Shown: positions 1 to 8,466, numbered from the stretch's first letter. The stretch is 34,764 nucleotides of DNA from Kuafuiihalomonas sp964477875 (GCA_964477875.1 CAYZFR010000010.1:1-34764); one strand, 5' to 3'. Notes: generated by a model from the letters alone, not told the origin. A program made the numbers and translations.

Positions 1-568
1 CCGCGGATCGCAGCGACCCGTCACGAAGCGTCGCGTGCAGTACGATGGGGGCGCCAAAAGCAGCCGCCATCTCTTCGGTTTGCGGATCGTCGAGGTCGCA
101 GCGGATCTGCGGGAGGTTGAAGCGTCCGGCCGAGCCAGTATGAAAGTCGATGCCCATCGAGCAGCGCGAGACGACAGTGGTGAAGAAGAGGTTGGCCAGT
201 CGGCCCGCCAACGAACCCCGGGACGAGCCAGGGAAGGAGCGATTGAGGTCGCGCCGGTCGGGGAGGTAGCGGCTCCCGCTCGTGACGCCGAAGTGATTGA
301 CGATGGGGACGGCGAGAAGCGTTCCCGTGAGCTTCTTTGGCTCTACGCGGAGCAAGACCCGGCGAACGATCTCGATCCCATTCAGCTCGTCGCCGTGGAT
401 GGCCCCGCTGATCCAGACGCAGGGCCCCGCTTCACGGCCGTGAATCACCACCATGGGGATCCGTGCCCAGTCTCCCGGCGGGAGACGGGACACGGGAAGG
501 TCGATCTGCTTGCTCGAGCCGGGACGAACGACGTTGTCGGCGATGGCGAAAGCCTCGGCGCGAGCCAC
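1..568 (-). CDS. Succinylglutamate desuccinylase/aspartoacylase-family metallohydrolase (5' part; 3' end beyond window)
   Basis: This is a minus-strand frame open to the left edge, with about 189 residues visible. It probably is a zinc amidohydrolase of the AstE/AspA superfamily acting on an N-acyl amino acid or similar amide; the exact substrate cannot be told. The family hallmarks are present in order: G-A-I-H-G-D-E (Zn-binding His and Glu, about positions 375-395), then R-D-L-N-R followed by F-P-G (about 230-250), then D-F-H-T-G with the third Zn ligand (about 140). The GTG at 568-566 is a tentative start; the frame stays open further upstream but loses family resemblance. It is divergent from the alpha/beta hydrolase, with start codons only about 33 bp apart. 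The C-terminal domain lies outside the window. Confidence 0.8.
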   Translation of the reverse strand, partial: MARAEAFAIADNVVRPGSSKQIDLPVSRLPPGDWARIPMVVIHGREAGPCVWISGAIHGDELNGIEIVRRVLLRVEPKKLTGTLLAVPIVNHFGVTSGSRYLPDRRDLNRSFPGSSRGSLAGRLANLFFTTVVSRCSMGIDFHTGSAGRFNLPQIRCDLDDPQTEEMAAAFGAPIVLHATLRDGSLRSA

Positions 569-601
569 CTCGGCACTATACGAAAGCCTGGCGATTGGTC
601 C

Positions 602-1486
602 ATGTTGCGACCGCCCGTGAGTCTCGGATCTGCCGCCGACCTCGAGCCGCCCGAGGCGCCTACGATCTGGGAGGGGATCGCCTTCGATGCATACGGACCG
701 CAGGATGGCTTTCCCATGTTCTGGCTCCACGGCTCACCGAGCTGCCGCTGGGAGGCCGTCTTGCTGCGTGACTGGGCTCGGCGTCGAGGGGTGCGGCTCC
801 TGGCGGTGGACCGTCCCGGCTGCGGAGCGTCGAAGTTCGAGCCCGGATGGAGCATGCGCGGCGTGGCGCTGCAGCTGGGGCGGCTGGCCACCCACCTGGG
901 CCATGAGAGATTCGGGGTCGCGGGCGGCTCGGGAGGGGGCCCCTTCGTGCTGGCGGCGGCCCACGAGATGCCCCAGCGGCTTCTGTTCGCGGTCGCCCTG
1001 GCCTGCGCGGGCGCTTTCCGGGACGGCCCCCGGGTTCGCCCAGGTCTGGTGGACCTGGGCGCGGCCTGGGCGAGTCGACTCCCCGGCGCGCTGCGACTCG
1101 GCTTCACCGCCTTTCGGCAAGGCGTCCAGCTGCCGGCCCTGAGCTGGCTGGCCGAGCCCGCTGCCCATCTGGGCGCCGGCGAGGCCGGGCTGGGACCCCT
1201 CTTCGTCCGGGTGGCGAGGGAGGGTGCTCGAAACGGCGTCCAGGGATGGATCCGGGACACCGAGGTGCTCCACGGTCCGTGGGGCTTCGACGTGGGCGCC
1301 ATCCACTGTCCGGTCGACCTCGTAGCGGGAACGAGGGACGGCTTCGTCCCGCCCCGCTACGTCGAGGCCCTCGCTCGACAGATCCCAGGCAGCCGACTCC
1401 ATCTCAGCGAAGGGGCCTCCCACTTTCGGACCATCTTCGACGAGGACCGTCTCGATGCGCTGTGCCGGCCGGCCTCGACCCATTGA
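602..1486 (+). CDS. Alpha/beta hydrolase fold protein
   Basis: The 294-residue product has the alpha/beta hydrolase core. An H-G-S-P segment early in the protein forms the oxyanion region. A G-G-S-G-G nucleophile elbow carries the likely catalytic Ser, G-T-R-D-G carries the acid, and an S-H-F near the C-terminus carries the His, so the full triad order Ser-Asp-His is visible. There is no signal peptide, so it is probably cytoplasmic. The substrate is unknown; the family includes esterases, lipases and haloperoxidase-like enzymes. The frame is open about 190 codons further upstream, but that extension is antisense to the metallohydrolase gene. I therefore chose the ATG at 602, although no strong ribosome site precedes it. 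Its stop lies one base from the convergent lipoprotein stop. Confidence 0.8.
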   Translation: MLRPPVSLGSAADLEPPEAPTIWEGIAFDAYGPQDGFPMFWLHGSPSCRWEAVLLRDWARRRGVRLLAVDRPGCGASKFEPGWSMRGVALQLGRLATHLGHERFGVAGGSGGGPFVLAAAHEMPQRLLFAVALACAGAFRDGPRVRPGLVDLGAAWASRLPGALRLGFTAFRQGVQLPALSWLAEPAAHLGAGEAGLGPLFVRVAREGARNGVQGWIRDTEVLHGPWGFDVGAIHCPVDLVAGTRDGFVPPRYVEALARQIPGSRLHLSEGASHFRTIFDEDRLDALCRPASTH

Positions 1487-1487
1487 G

Positions 1488-2153
1488 CTACGGGGCGCAC
1501 AGCTCGACGATGCGGTCGACGCAGCTTCGATTCGGACCGCCTTCGGGACAGGCGCAGTCCACCGCCTCTCCACCGATGAGATAGAAGCAGGCGCGGGTTT
1601 CGGGCTCGATACAGAACTGAAGGCCGCGATCCTGGCAGCTCGACTCTCCGCCCGTGGTGCAGAAGAAGCCGTCCTCCCGCTGCACGATGGGCGGGATGAC
1701 GTCGATGTCGAGGACGACCGGGTTGCTGACTCGTCCCGCTTCGTCCTCGGCGCAGACGTGGAATTGGAAGTCCCCTTCCGCTACCTCACTCGGGACGAGG
1801 ACGCTCAGCACCAAATCGGAGCCGGCGTCTCGCACGAAGTGGTCGCTGGCGCCCTCCACGCCGAAGAAGAGCCGGCGAGGCCCCGCGCCCGACTCACCGG
1901 GAATGAACTCGAGCTCCACCTCGAAGCGTCTTCCCAGCACCACCGCGGCGGTGGAGCTCGCGACCAGGCTCGGCGCGTCGGGTCCGACGCTGGCGCTGGG
2001 CGGAGGTCCGGAGCGGCGTCGAGCTTCATCGACGTCCAACACCCGAGACAGGGCGTTTGCATTGGAAGGATCGACCGAGCCTTCGCCACCCACGACGCTC
2101 CCGCAGCCCGCGATCAGCGACACGAGGGTCGCCGCGCCGCCCCGCCGTCCCAT
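1488..2153 (-). CDS. Cys-rich lipoprotein, hypothetical
   Basis: The 221-residue product starts with Arg residues, a short hydrophobic stretch and an I-A-G-C lipobox (Cys17), so it is probably a lipoprotein anchored on the periplasmic side. The middle part resembles a beta-rich extracellular domain. The C-terminal 60 residues contain eight Cys, which suggests disulfides. I do not recognise a family. Its ATG overlaps the biotin carboxylase stop by one base, so it is likely translated with that gene, though a surface lipoprotein has no obvious role in carboxylation. It converges with the alpha/beta hydrolase with one intervening base. Confidence 0.7.
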   Translation of the reverse strand: MGRRGGAATLVSLIAGCGSVVGGEGSVDPSNANALSRVLDVDEARRRSGPPPSASVGPDAPSLVASSTAAVVLGRRFEVELEFIPGESGAGPRRLFFGVEGASDHFVRDAGSDLVLSVLVPSEVAEGDFQFHVCAEDEAGRVSNPVVLDIDVIPPIVQREDGFFCTTGGESSCQDRGLQFCIEPETRACFYLIGGEAVDCACPEGGPNRSCVDRIVELCAP

Positions 2154-3490
2154 CAGCTCTTCAGGCCCAGCTCCGTGAGCAGAAAGCTGGTGTCATGGGT
2201 CCCGGCCCGAAAGACCGGGTGCTCGAAGATCCGAGCAAAGACGCCGAGATTGCTCCGAAGGCCTTCGATCCGAGTCTCGGCCAGCCCGTCCCTGAGTCGG
2301 TCGATGGCCTCGTCACGCGTCGCCCCCCAAGCCACCACCTTGGCCAGCAAGGAGTCGTAGTAGGGCGAGACCTCGCTCCCCGCCTCGACGCCCGCGTCGA
2401 CCCTCAGATGGGGGTGATCAGGGAAGTCGACCCGAGTCAGAGTGCCGGGGCTGGGAAAGAAGCGCTTCTCGGGGTCTTCGGCGCACAGGCGAGCTTCGAC
2501 GGCGTGGCCGCCGGGCGGGCTGGGCAGCTCGGGCAGGCCTTCGCCCCCGGCGATCCGGATCTGCTGCTCCACGAGGTCCAGCCCGGTCACGAGCTCGGTG
2601 ACGGGGTGCTCGACCTGAAGCCGACTGTTCACCTCGAGAAAGTAGAAGGCTCCCTGGCCGTAGATCATCTCCACCGTTCCAGCGTTTCGGTAGCGCGCCG
2701 CACGCCCGAGGGCGGCGGCGGCCTCCAGCATGCGGGCCCGGGTCTCCGCGTCGAGCCGGGGAGAGGGGGCCTCCTCGACGACCTTCTGATGCCGTCGCTG
2801 AACGGTACAGTCTCGGTCTCCGAGGGCGATCACTTCTTCACCGTCGCCCAGGATCTGGACCTCGACGTGGGCAGGATTCTCGATCAGCTTCTCGAGGTAT
2901 ACGGTGCCGTCCCCGAAGAAGGTCTCGCCCTTGCGCTTGGCCTCGCCGAACGCGCGCTCCAGCTTCTTCGGAGCGTCGACCCGGGTCATGCCGATCCCGC
3001 CGCCGCCGGCCGACGCCTTGATCATGACCGGGTAGCCGATCCGTTCCGCCTCACGCGCTGCCTCGACGGCATCGGATAGAGGTGGCGAACCGGGAACGAG
3101 GGGAACTGCAGCTTCCTTCGCCAGCGCGCGGGCCTCCAACTTGCCGCCCACCGCTCGCATGGTGGCGGAAGAAGGGCCGATGAAGACGAGGCCGGCCCGG
3201 TCCACCGCCTCCGCGAAGTCGGCGTTCTCGGACAAGAAGCCATAGCCGGGATGAATCGCGTCGGCGCCGCGAGAACGAGCCACTTCGATGATCGCGTCGC
3301 CCTTCAAGTAGCTGTCCTTCGGGGCCGCGGTCCCGATGACGTGTGCCTCGTCCGCTCCCCGGGCGAAGGGCGCGTCCCGGTCCAGCTCCGAGGCCACGGC
3401 GATGGTGCGTAGACCCATGCGGCGCGCGGTTCGCTGAATGCGGAGGGCGATCTCGCCTCGGTTAGCGATGAGAATGGTCTCGATCTTCAC
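2153..3490 (-). CDS. accC: Biotin carboxylase subunit of an acyl-CoA/acetyl-CoA carboxylase
   Basis: The 445-residue product is close to the stand-alone biotin carboxylase length. It carries the N-terminal I-A-N-R-G-E-I motif, the H-P-G-Y-G-F-L-S-E-N motif, the Gly-rich ATP loop (K-A-S-A-G-G-G-G), and E-V-N-S-R-L-Q-V-E-H with the catalytic Glu, Asn and Arg. It uses ATP and bicarbonate to carboxylate biotin on a carrier protein. No biotinyl domain (M-K-M motif) is attached, so it needs a separate carrier. It sits directly after an enoyl-CoA hydratase-like gene (ATGA overlap) and a TetR gene. That context suggests acyl-CoA breakdown rather than fatty-acid synthesis. It may be the partner of the carboxyltransferase at 23929-25464 or may serve ACC; the sequence alone does not decide. 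Confidence 0.9.
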   Translation of the reverse strand: MKIETILIANRGEIALRIQRTARRMGLRTIAVASELDRDAPFARGADEAHVIGTAAPKDSYLKGDAIIEVARSRGADAIHPGYGFLSENADFAEAVDRAGLVFIGPSSATMRAVGGKLEARALAKEAAVPLVPGSPPLSDAVEAAREAERIGYPVMIKASAGGGGIGMTRVDAPKKLERAFGEAKRKGETFFGDGTVYLEKLIENPAHVEVQILGDGEEVIALGDRDCTVQRRHQKVVEEAPSPRLDAETRARMLEAAAALGRAARYRNAGTVEMIYGQGAFYFLEVNSRLQVEHPVTELVTGLDLVEQQIRIAGGEGLPELPSPPGGHAVEARLCAEDPEKRFFPSPGTLTRVDFPDHPHLRVDAGVEAGSEVSPYYDSLLAKVVAWGATRDEAIDRLRDGLAETRIEGLRSNLGVFARIFEHPVFRAGTHDTSFLLTELGLKS

Positions 3491-4263
3491 TTGCCTTTGA
3501 ACTCCGGGGCGCGCTTTTCAAAGAAGGCCGACACGCCCTCCGCCGCGTCCTCCAACGTCGCGTTCACGCTGATCAAGCCCTGCAGATGGGCGAAGGCGCC
3601 GTCCAGGGGCATGCCCTCTTGCTGCACCAGAGCTCGCCGCCCCAGACGCAGCACGGCGGGCGACAGCGAAGCGAGCTTCTGCGCCTGCGACTCCACCCGC
3701 TCCTCGAAACGATCGGCCGGTACGGTCTCGTTGACGAGGCCGATTTCCGCCGCTCGATCGCTCGAGAAGTTCTCGCCGCAGAGCATCATCTCGTAGGCGT
3801 CTCGTCGCGATACCGTACGCAGGACGAGGGGGGAGATCATGAACGGGAATAGACCTCGCTTGATCTCGGGCGTCCCCATCTTGAAGCCGGATTTGGCGAC
3901 CGCGAGATCACACGCCAACATCAGCCCCAGACCTCCCGCCACGCAGTGACCGTTGACGGCGGCCAGCGTCGGCTTGCCCCCACGGAGCATGCGCAGAAAG
4001 AGCTTCGGGAAGGCGGCTCGGTTCTCGTAGGTCTCCAGGAAGTCGCCCCCCGACATGCCGCCCAGATCGGCGCCTGCACAGAAAGCCTCGTCGCCGGCGC
4101 CGCGGAGAACCACCACGCAGGCGTCGTGATCCTCGTCGGCTCGAGCGAAGGCCTCGTCCAGCTCGGCCAGCATCTGGGGCGTCAGCGCGTTGCGCTTCTC
4201 GGGTCGATTGAGCGTGATGCGGATGACGCGCTCGTCCTTTTCGTACAGAACCGCTTCAGCCAT
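3487..4263 (-). CDS. Enoyl-CoA hydratase/isomerase (crotonase) family protein
   Basis: This is a 258-residue crotonase-fold protein. The N-terminal L-N-R-P-E-K-R-N-A-L, the oxyanion-hole F-C-A-G-A-D-L and the A-V-N-G-H-x-V-A-G-G segment are clear. Of the two glutamates used by classical hydratases, the second is present (Glu133 in T-P-E-I) but the first is replaced by Gly113, so water addition by the standard mechanism is doubtful. Some family members (isomerases, lyases, methylglutaconyl-type) use other residue sets. The start overlaps the TetR stop by 8 bases and the stop overlaps the biotin carboxylase start, so the three are probably co-transcribed. A role in acyl-CoA catabolism is inferred from context. 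Confidence 0.88.
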   Translation of the reverse strand: MAEAVLYEKDERVIRITLNRPEKRNALTPQMLAELDEAFARADEDHDACVVVLRGAGDEAFCAGADLGGMSGGDFLETYENRAAFPKLFLRMLRGGKPTLAAVNGHCVAGGLGLMLACDLAVAKSGFKMGTPEIKRGLFPFMISPLVLRTVSRRDAYEMMLCGENFSSDRAAEIGLVNETVPADRFEERVESQAQKLASLSPAVLRLGRRALVQQEGMPLDGAFAHLQGLISVNATLEDAAEGVSAFFEKRAPEFKGK

Positions 4264-4882
4264 CGTTTCGTCGTCTTAGCCCAGCGAGCAGGCTTCGCGC
4301 CAGCGACACCTTGACGCTCGCCAAATCCTTCTCGCGGCCCCCGACGTGGCCGAGGAGGAAGCCGGTGCACACCGTCTCGATGCTCCCCATGATGACGTGG
4401 GCCGAGGTGTCGACGTCGAGACTCGGATCCAGCTCGCCGCTCTCTTGTCCCTCCCGGATCAGGACTCCGAGGAGCTCGATGGCCCGACGGAACAGTCCGA
4501 CCGTATCTTCACGTACAAAGCGTCCGGAGCGCGAGACCTCCCGGATCATGACCTGCAGGATCTCGGGCACGACCTCGAGCGCGTCGAGGACCAGCTCGAC
4601 GACGCTCTGAAGCCGAGCCGCGACCGGGCGCTCGTGCTGCTCCGTGAGATCCTCGAGCACCTTCAAGAAGACCATCCAGTTGTCCTCGAAAATCGACTGG
4701 AGCAGGTCGTCCTTCGAGTCGAAGTAGTGGTAGATGAGGCCGTGGGCAATCCCGGCCTGGCGCGCGATGTCGCTCACTCGAGTCCGGTGAAAGCCTCGCT
4801 CCGCAAAGACCACCGCCGCTGCTCGAAGGATCTGCTTGCGCCGCTCCTCGGGGTCGCTCTGTTTGCGCGGGACGGCGCCCAT
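4256..4882 (-). CDS. TetR-family transcriptional regulator
   Basis: The 208-residue product has a typical N-terminal TetR helix-turn-helix: R-K-Q-I-L-R-A-A, F-A-E-R-G-F, then I-A-R-Q-A-G-I-A-H-G-L-I-Y-H-Y-F with the classic Y-H-Y-F-x-S-K end. The C-terminal ligand domain is alpha-helical and resembles fatty-acid-responsive TetR proteins. The frame is open to 4936, but that would overlap the upstream AMIN gene. The ATG at 4882 leaves a 13-bp gap and gives the usual N-terminus. It is followed directly by the enoyl-CoA hydratase-like and biotin carboxylase genes, so it may regulate them and its own gene in response to an acyl-CoA. This is inferred; no operator was identified. Confidence 0.9.
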   Translation of the reverse strand: MGAVPRKQSDPEERRKQILRAAAVVFAERGFHRTRVSDIARQAGIAHGLIYHYFDSKDDLLQSIFEDNWMVFLKVLEDLTEQHERPVAARLQSVVELVLDALEVVPEILQVMIREVSRSGRFVREDTVGLFRRAIELLGVLIREGQESGELDPSLDVDTSAHVIMGSIETVCTGFLLGHVGGREKDLASVKVSLARSLLAGLRRRNDG

Positions 4883-4895
4883 GAGAGTCGTCAAA

Positions 4896-6224
4896 TCACT
4901 CGGGGCGCACGAAGTCGATCGCCAGGGTCGTCCCAATCTTCTTGGTCATCCAGGGAACGGAGCTTCGGAGGCGAATTTCCACCACCGTTCGCCCTCGCTC
5001 GGTGGTCGCCTTCACCCAAGTGACCGGACTCTCGAAGTAGCTGGTGTCCAGAGGACGCTCGTTGTTCGCCACGTCGACCCGGGTGTTCGGCAGGACGACC
5101 CGGAGCCGGCCTGGGCTCTGTTCGGTCCGAAAGGCGGCGTCCCGGTCGAGGCGAACGAAGACCCGAGAGATCCGACCCCGCACGCGAAAGCCGATGTAGG
5201 TCATGGTGGCGCGCTCGGGAGGGATCTGGATCGCCGGCCGCTCCGGCCGGGCCGAATCGACCTCCGACTCGGCCTCGGACTCGGACTCGGCCTCGGATGG
5301 AGCCCTTTTCTCTTCTGCCTCTTCCGCCGGTGTCGGCGCGCTCTTCGAATCATCGCTGGGCAGAGGTGGCCCCCGGCGGGAAGGCTCGACGCCCTCCGGC
5401 TTCACCTCCTCCGAGACCTCGGTGCTGGCCAAGACCTGGGGCGGCGGCGGGGACCAAGAGGCGAGGGGGGCCTGGTCAGCTGGGGCCGCCGGCTCGGTCC
5501 TGCGGGCGGCCGCCCTCGCCTTTTCGGCCTCTTTCTCTTCGGCCAGACGCGCCGCCGACTCTGCCTCTGTCGCCCTTCGCGCCTCGGCGAGGCGGGCGGC
5601 TTCTCTTCGCTCCGCCTCTTCCCGCGCCCGACGTTCAGCCCTTCGTCTCTCGGCCTCCGCCCGCTCCGCCGCCGCCGCCCGATCCAGGGCCGCCTGCACT
5701 TCGGGGCTCACGTCGATGGGGGGGAGCGCGAGCTGCACCTGCTCCTGCCCGTCCTCATCTGCGAATTCCGGGACCGTCGAAGCCTCGACCTCCCTCGAGC
5801 GCGGGACCTCGACCGTGGTCTCCCGATCGACCTCCAGCTTCAACGAGAGCTGCTCGGGGGGCTCGGTCCTGGGCGGCGGCGGGCCGGGAAACACGACCTG
5901 GATGGCGTTCTTCCGGGCTCGAAGCTGGAAGGCGCGCTCCGTTCCCAGTCCGAGGACGATGCGCACCGATCGCTCGGACTCCACCCGGCGCTCCAACAGC
6001 CGGACCGTGCGAAGCCAGGGGTGAAGCGGAGGCTCCAGACCGGGACGAAGCCGCGCTCCCGCCCAGTCGATGATCAGGCGCTGCTTCTCTTCGTCGTGCT
6101 GGGCAGAAAAGCTGGGTGGCGCCGTCCCCTGAAGAACGAAGGTCACGCTCTCGGGAGCGTGCTGGGCCTCGAAGCCGACGATCTCGGGCTGGGCCGCGAT
6201 CAGCAGCGCGAGCGCCCACGACAT
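4896..6224 (-). CDS. AMIN-domain protein with central charged coiled coil (secreted/periplasmic)
   Basis: The 442-residue product begins with a short hydrophobic signal-like segment. Two beta-rich AMIN-like domains flank a long low-complexity middle. The first spans about residues 13-112 (V-T-F-V-L-Q-G, L-I-I-D-W-A-G, V-R-I-V-L-G). The second spans about 334-440 (I-S-R-V-F-V-R-L, L-R-V-V-L-P-N-T, V-V-E-I-R-L). Residues about 155-235 are Ala/Glu/Arg-rich and likely coiled coil or extended helix. This is followed by Pro- and Ser/Glu-rich stretches, one encoded by a short tandem repeat. AMIN domains are known to localise envelope proteins such as AmiC and PilQ to peptidoglycan. No catalytic domain is present, so a scaffold role in the envelope is likely. 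It follows folC by 9 bp. Confidence 0.7.
   Translation of the reverse strand: MSWALALLIAAQPEIVGFEAQHAPESVTFVLQGTAPPSFSAQHDEEKQRLIIDWAGARLRPGLEPPLHPWLRTVRLLERRVESERSVRIVLGLGTERAFQLRARKNAIQVVFPGPPPPRTEPPEQLSLKLEVDRETTVEVPRSREVEASTVPEFADEDGQEQVQLALPPIDVSPEVQAALDRAAAAERAEAERRRAERRAREEAERREAARLAEARRATEAESAARLAEEKEAEKARAAARRTEPAAPADQAPLASWSPPPPQVLASTEVSEEVKPEGVEPSRRGPPLPSDDSKSAPTPAEEAEEKRAPSEAESESEAESEVDSARPERPAIQIPPERATMTYIGFRVRGRISRVFVRLDRDAAFRTEQSPGRLRVVLPNTRVDVANNERPLDTSYFESPVTWVKATTERGRTVVEIRLRSSVPWMTKKIGTTLAIDFVRPE
5266..5295. repeat. Hexanucleotide tandem repeat encoding Ser-Glu-rich segment
   Basis: Five tandem copies of G[A/C]CTCG lie in frame within the AMIN-domain gene. On the coding strand they read as alternating Ser, Glu and Ala codons. 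As the unit is a multiple of three, slippage would change linker length without a frameshift. Confidence 0.8.
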
Positions 6225-6233
6225 GACGGCAGG

Positions 6234-7571
6234 CTACACGCTGGTCTGGACCAGCGCAAAGAGCGTTGCATCGAGGGCCGTCTTCACGTCCCCCACCAGG
6301 TAGAGACTTCCGCAAACGAGGAGGGGTCGCCCATCCGCGGCCGCCGCCTTTTGGGCTTCGGCCAACGCCCGGGCCGGGAGCTCTTCGACCCGCCCCTCCG
6401 GCATCCAGGCCAGCAGATCCCGGGGCGCTCGCGCCCGTTCAGAGGAGGGACGGGTGAAGATCCACGACGCGGCGAAGGGCGCGATGCTGCGGAGCATGGC
6501 GCGGGCATCCTTGTCGGCGAGGACCCCGAACACCACGTGAGCGCCGCGGTCGAAGGCCCGGTCTTCGGCCAAGGCGGAGGCCAGCGCCACGGCCGCATGG
6601 GGGTTCTGCGCGCCATCGAGAACGATGCGCACGCCCCCCTCCAGCCTCGACTCCATGCGGCCCGGCCACCGGGCGCTGGCCAGACCGGTGGCGATGTCGG
6701 CTTCGGTCCCTCCGAGCATCCGGGCCGTGGTCGCGGCGAGCGCCGCGTTTCGAAGCTGGTGCGGCCCAGCGAGCGCGAGCCGAATCGGTCCTACGCGCAT
6801 TTCGTGCTGGAGGCGAAAGTCGGCTTGCTTCCAGGTTCCCGACACGAAGAAGTCCCGGCCCAGGCGCGACACGTCGGCCCGGGCCTCCTTCGCCATCCGG
6901 TCCACGACGGCCATCGCGGCGGCCGGACCATCGGCCATGACGAGCGGGCGACCCGGCCGGACCACCGCCCCCTCCTCGGCCGCGATCTCTTCGATCGTCT
7001 CGCCGAGGATGGCGGTATGCTCCAGAGAAAGATCGGTCAGGACCGCAACGTCGGCGTCCACCAAGCGGGTCGCATCGAGGCGCGCGCCGAGCCCCGCCTC
7101 CACGACGGCCACCTCCACGCCCCGAGCCCGCATCGCGACCAGGGCGGCCGCCGCCACCGCCTCGAAGAAGCTGACGTCCTCCAGTCCGTGGGACGCCGCC
7201 TCTACTCGGTTCACGGCATCGACGAGCTCGGCCGGCTCCACCAGCTCGTCCTGGTCACGGTGGAGAAAGCGGATCCGCTCCCGCAAGGAGACGAGGTGCG
7301 GCGAAGTGAACAGACCGACCTTCGTCCCTCCCTCGGCGAGAATGCGGGCCAGAAAGGCCGCGGTCGAACCCTTCCCATTCGAACCAGCGATGTGCACGGC
7401 GGTTCGTCCGCGCTCGGGGTGCTCGAGCCGAGCGAGCACCCGCTCGATTCGCTCCAACCCGAACTTGGTTCCGCTCCGGGCGAGGGCGTGCAGGCGTTCG
7501 ATGACGGCGCGATAGGCGGGGTCTGCGCCCGGGGGCGCACGGCCCGGACCGTCGAGCTGGAGGTCGCTCAC
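6234..7571 (-). CDS. folC: Bifunctional folylpolyglutamate synthase/dihydrofolate synthase
   Basis: The 445-residue product adds glutamate to dihydropteroate and to folates, using ATP in the cytoplasm. The Mur-ligase-type P-loop G-S-N-G-K-G-S lies at residues 63-69, followed by L-F-T-S-P-H-L. The family segment G-L-G-A-R-L-D-A-T and the D-L-S-L-E-H-T motif follow, and the C-terminal domain has D-G-A-Q-N-P-H. Length matches FolC. The ATG at 7571 overlaps the accD stop (ATGA), the common accD-folC arrangement, so translation is probably coupled. Neither reading frame nor motifs show damage. Confidence 0.95.
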   Translation of the reverse strand: MSDLQLDGPGRAPPGADPAYRAVIERLHALARSGTKFGLERIERVLARLEHPERGRTAVHIAGSNGKGSTAAFLARILAEGGTKVGLFTSPHLVSLRERIRFLHRDQDELVEPAELVDAVNRVEAASHGLEDVSFFEAVAAAALVAMRARGVEVAVVEAGLGARLDATRLVDADVAVLTDLSLEHTAILGETIEEIAAEEGAVVRPGRPLVMADGPAAAMAVVDRMAKEARADVSRLGRDFFVSGTWKQADFRLQHEMRVGPIRLALAGPHQLRNAALAATTARMLGGTEADIATGLASARWPGRMESRLEGGVRIVLDGAQNPHAAVALASALAEDRAFDRGAHVVFGVLADKDARAMLRSIAPFAASWIFTRPSSERARAPRDLLAWMPEGRVEELPARALAEAQKAAAADGRPLLVCGSLYLVGDVKTALDATLFALVQTSV

Positions 7572-8425
7572 GCAGGCGCACCGAGCAGCTCGAGGATCCC
7601 ACCGATTCGATCTCTGAGCTGATGTCGGTGAACGATCATGTCGACCATGCCGTGCTCGAGCAGAAACTCGGATCGCTGGAAGCCTTCCGGCAGCTTTTGG
7701 CGAATGGTCTGCTCGATGACGCGCGGTCCCGCAAAGCCGATCAGCGCCTTCGGCTCGGCGATGATGACGTCGCCGAGGAAAGCGAAGCTGGCCGCTACGC
7801 CTCCGGTCGTCGGATCAGTGAGGACGGAAACGAAAGGCTGGCCCGTATCCCGGAACCGCCCGATGGCGGCCGAGGTCTTGGCCATCTGCATCAAGGAGAG
7901 TATCCCTTCCTGCATCCTCGCCCCGCCCGATGCCGAAAAGAGCACCACCGGCCAGCGCTTCTCGATGCCGAGCTCGAAGGCCCGGGTGATCTTCTCGCCG
8001 ACCACCGAACCCATCGATCCGCCTAGGAACTTGAATTCGAAGGCTCCCGCCACCGTCGGCCGTCCTTTGACGCGCCCGGTCGCCAAGGTGAAGGCCTCCT
8101 GGAGTCCGGTCGCTTGCTTGGCCTTGCGGACGCGTTCCCCGTAGCGCTTGGAGTCCCGAAAGCCCAAGGGGTCGGTCGCCTCCAAGCCCTGGGCGATCTC
8201 TTCCATCGAGCCGTCGTCGAGGAAGGCGTCGAGCCGCTTCCGACCTTCGATCCGAAAATGATGGCCGCAGCTCGGACAGACGCCGACGTTGTGGGCGACC
8301 TCATCCGCGAGGTGGGCGGCGCCGCAAGCAGGGCAGCGCTTCCAAAGCCCGGTGGGCACCGAGGTCTTGTCCTCTCCTGTGACCTTCGGCGAGGCCATGC
8401 GCTTGAACCAGGACACCTTGGCCAT
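7568..8425 (-). CDS. accD: Acetyl-CoA carboxylase carboxyltransferase subunit beta
   Basis: The 285-residue product is the beta subunit of the heteromeric acetyl-CoA carboxylase that makes malonyl-CoA. The N-terminal four-Cys zinc finger (C-P-A-C and C-P-S-C) is intact. The crotonase-like core shows S-A-S-G-G-A-R-M-Q-E-G and D-P-T-T-G-G-V-A-A-S-F-A. The frame extends to 8650, but the extension is Arg/Pro-rich shadow of the glycosyltransferase gene. The ATG at 8425 gives the usual start (M-A-K-x-S-W-F-K). accA is not in the window. It lies 41 bp after the glycosyltransferase gene and overlaps folC. Confidence 0.96.
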   Translation of the reverse strand: MAKVSWFKRMASPKVTGEDKTSVPTGLWKRCPACGAAHLADEVAHNVGVCPSCGHHFRIEGRKRLDAFLDDGSMEEIAQGLEATDPLGFRDSKRYGERVRKAKQATGLQEAFTLATGRVKGRPTVAGAFEFKFLGGSMGSVVGEKITRAFELGIEKRWPVVLFSASGGARMQEGILSLMQMAKTSAAIGRFRDTGQPFVSVLTDPTTGGVAASFAFLGDVIIAEPKALIGFAGPRVIEQTIRQKLPEGFQRSEFLLEHGMVDMIVHRHQLRDRIGGILELLGAPA

Positions 8426-8466
8426 GGGATCCAACAAGCGGGCCCAGCTGACAACAAAGGGCTGGC

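Noticed and set aside
35..601. N-terminal extension of the alpha/beta hydrolase frame
   Set aside because: The opposite strand encodes a metallohydrolase with intact zinc-ligand motifs here, so the extension is a shadow.
4836..7622. 928-codon plus-strand open frame
   Set aside because: It runs antisense to TetR, the AMIN-domain gene and folC, all of which have clear family motifs. The translation is Arg/Gly/Pro-rich with no recognisable domain, as expected of a shadow frame in GC-rich DNA.
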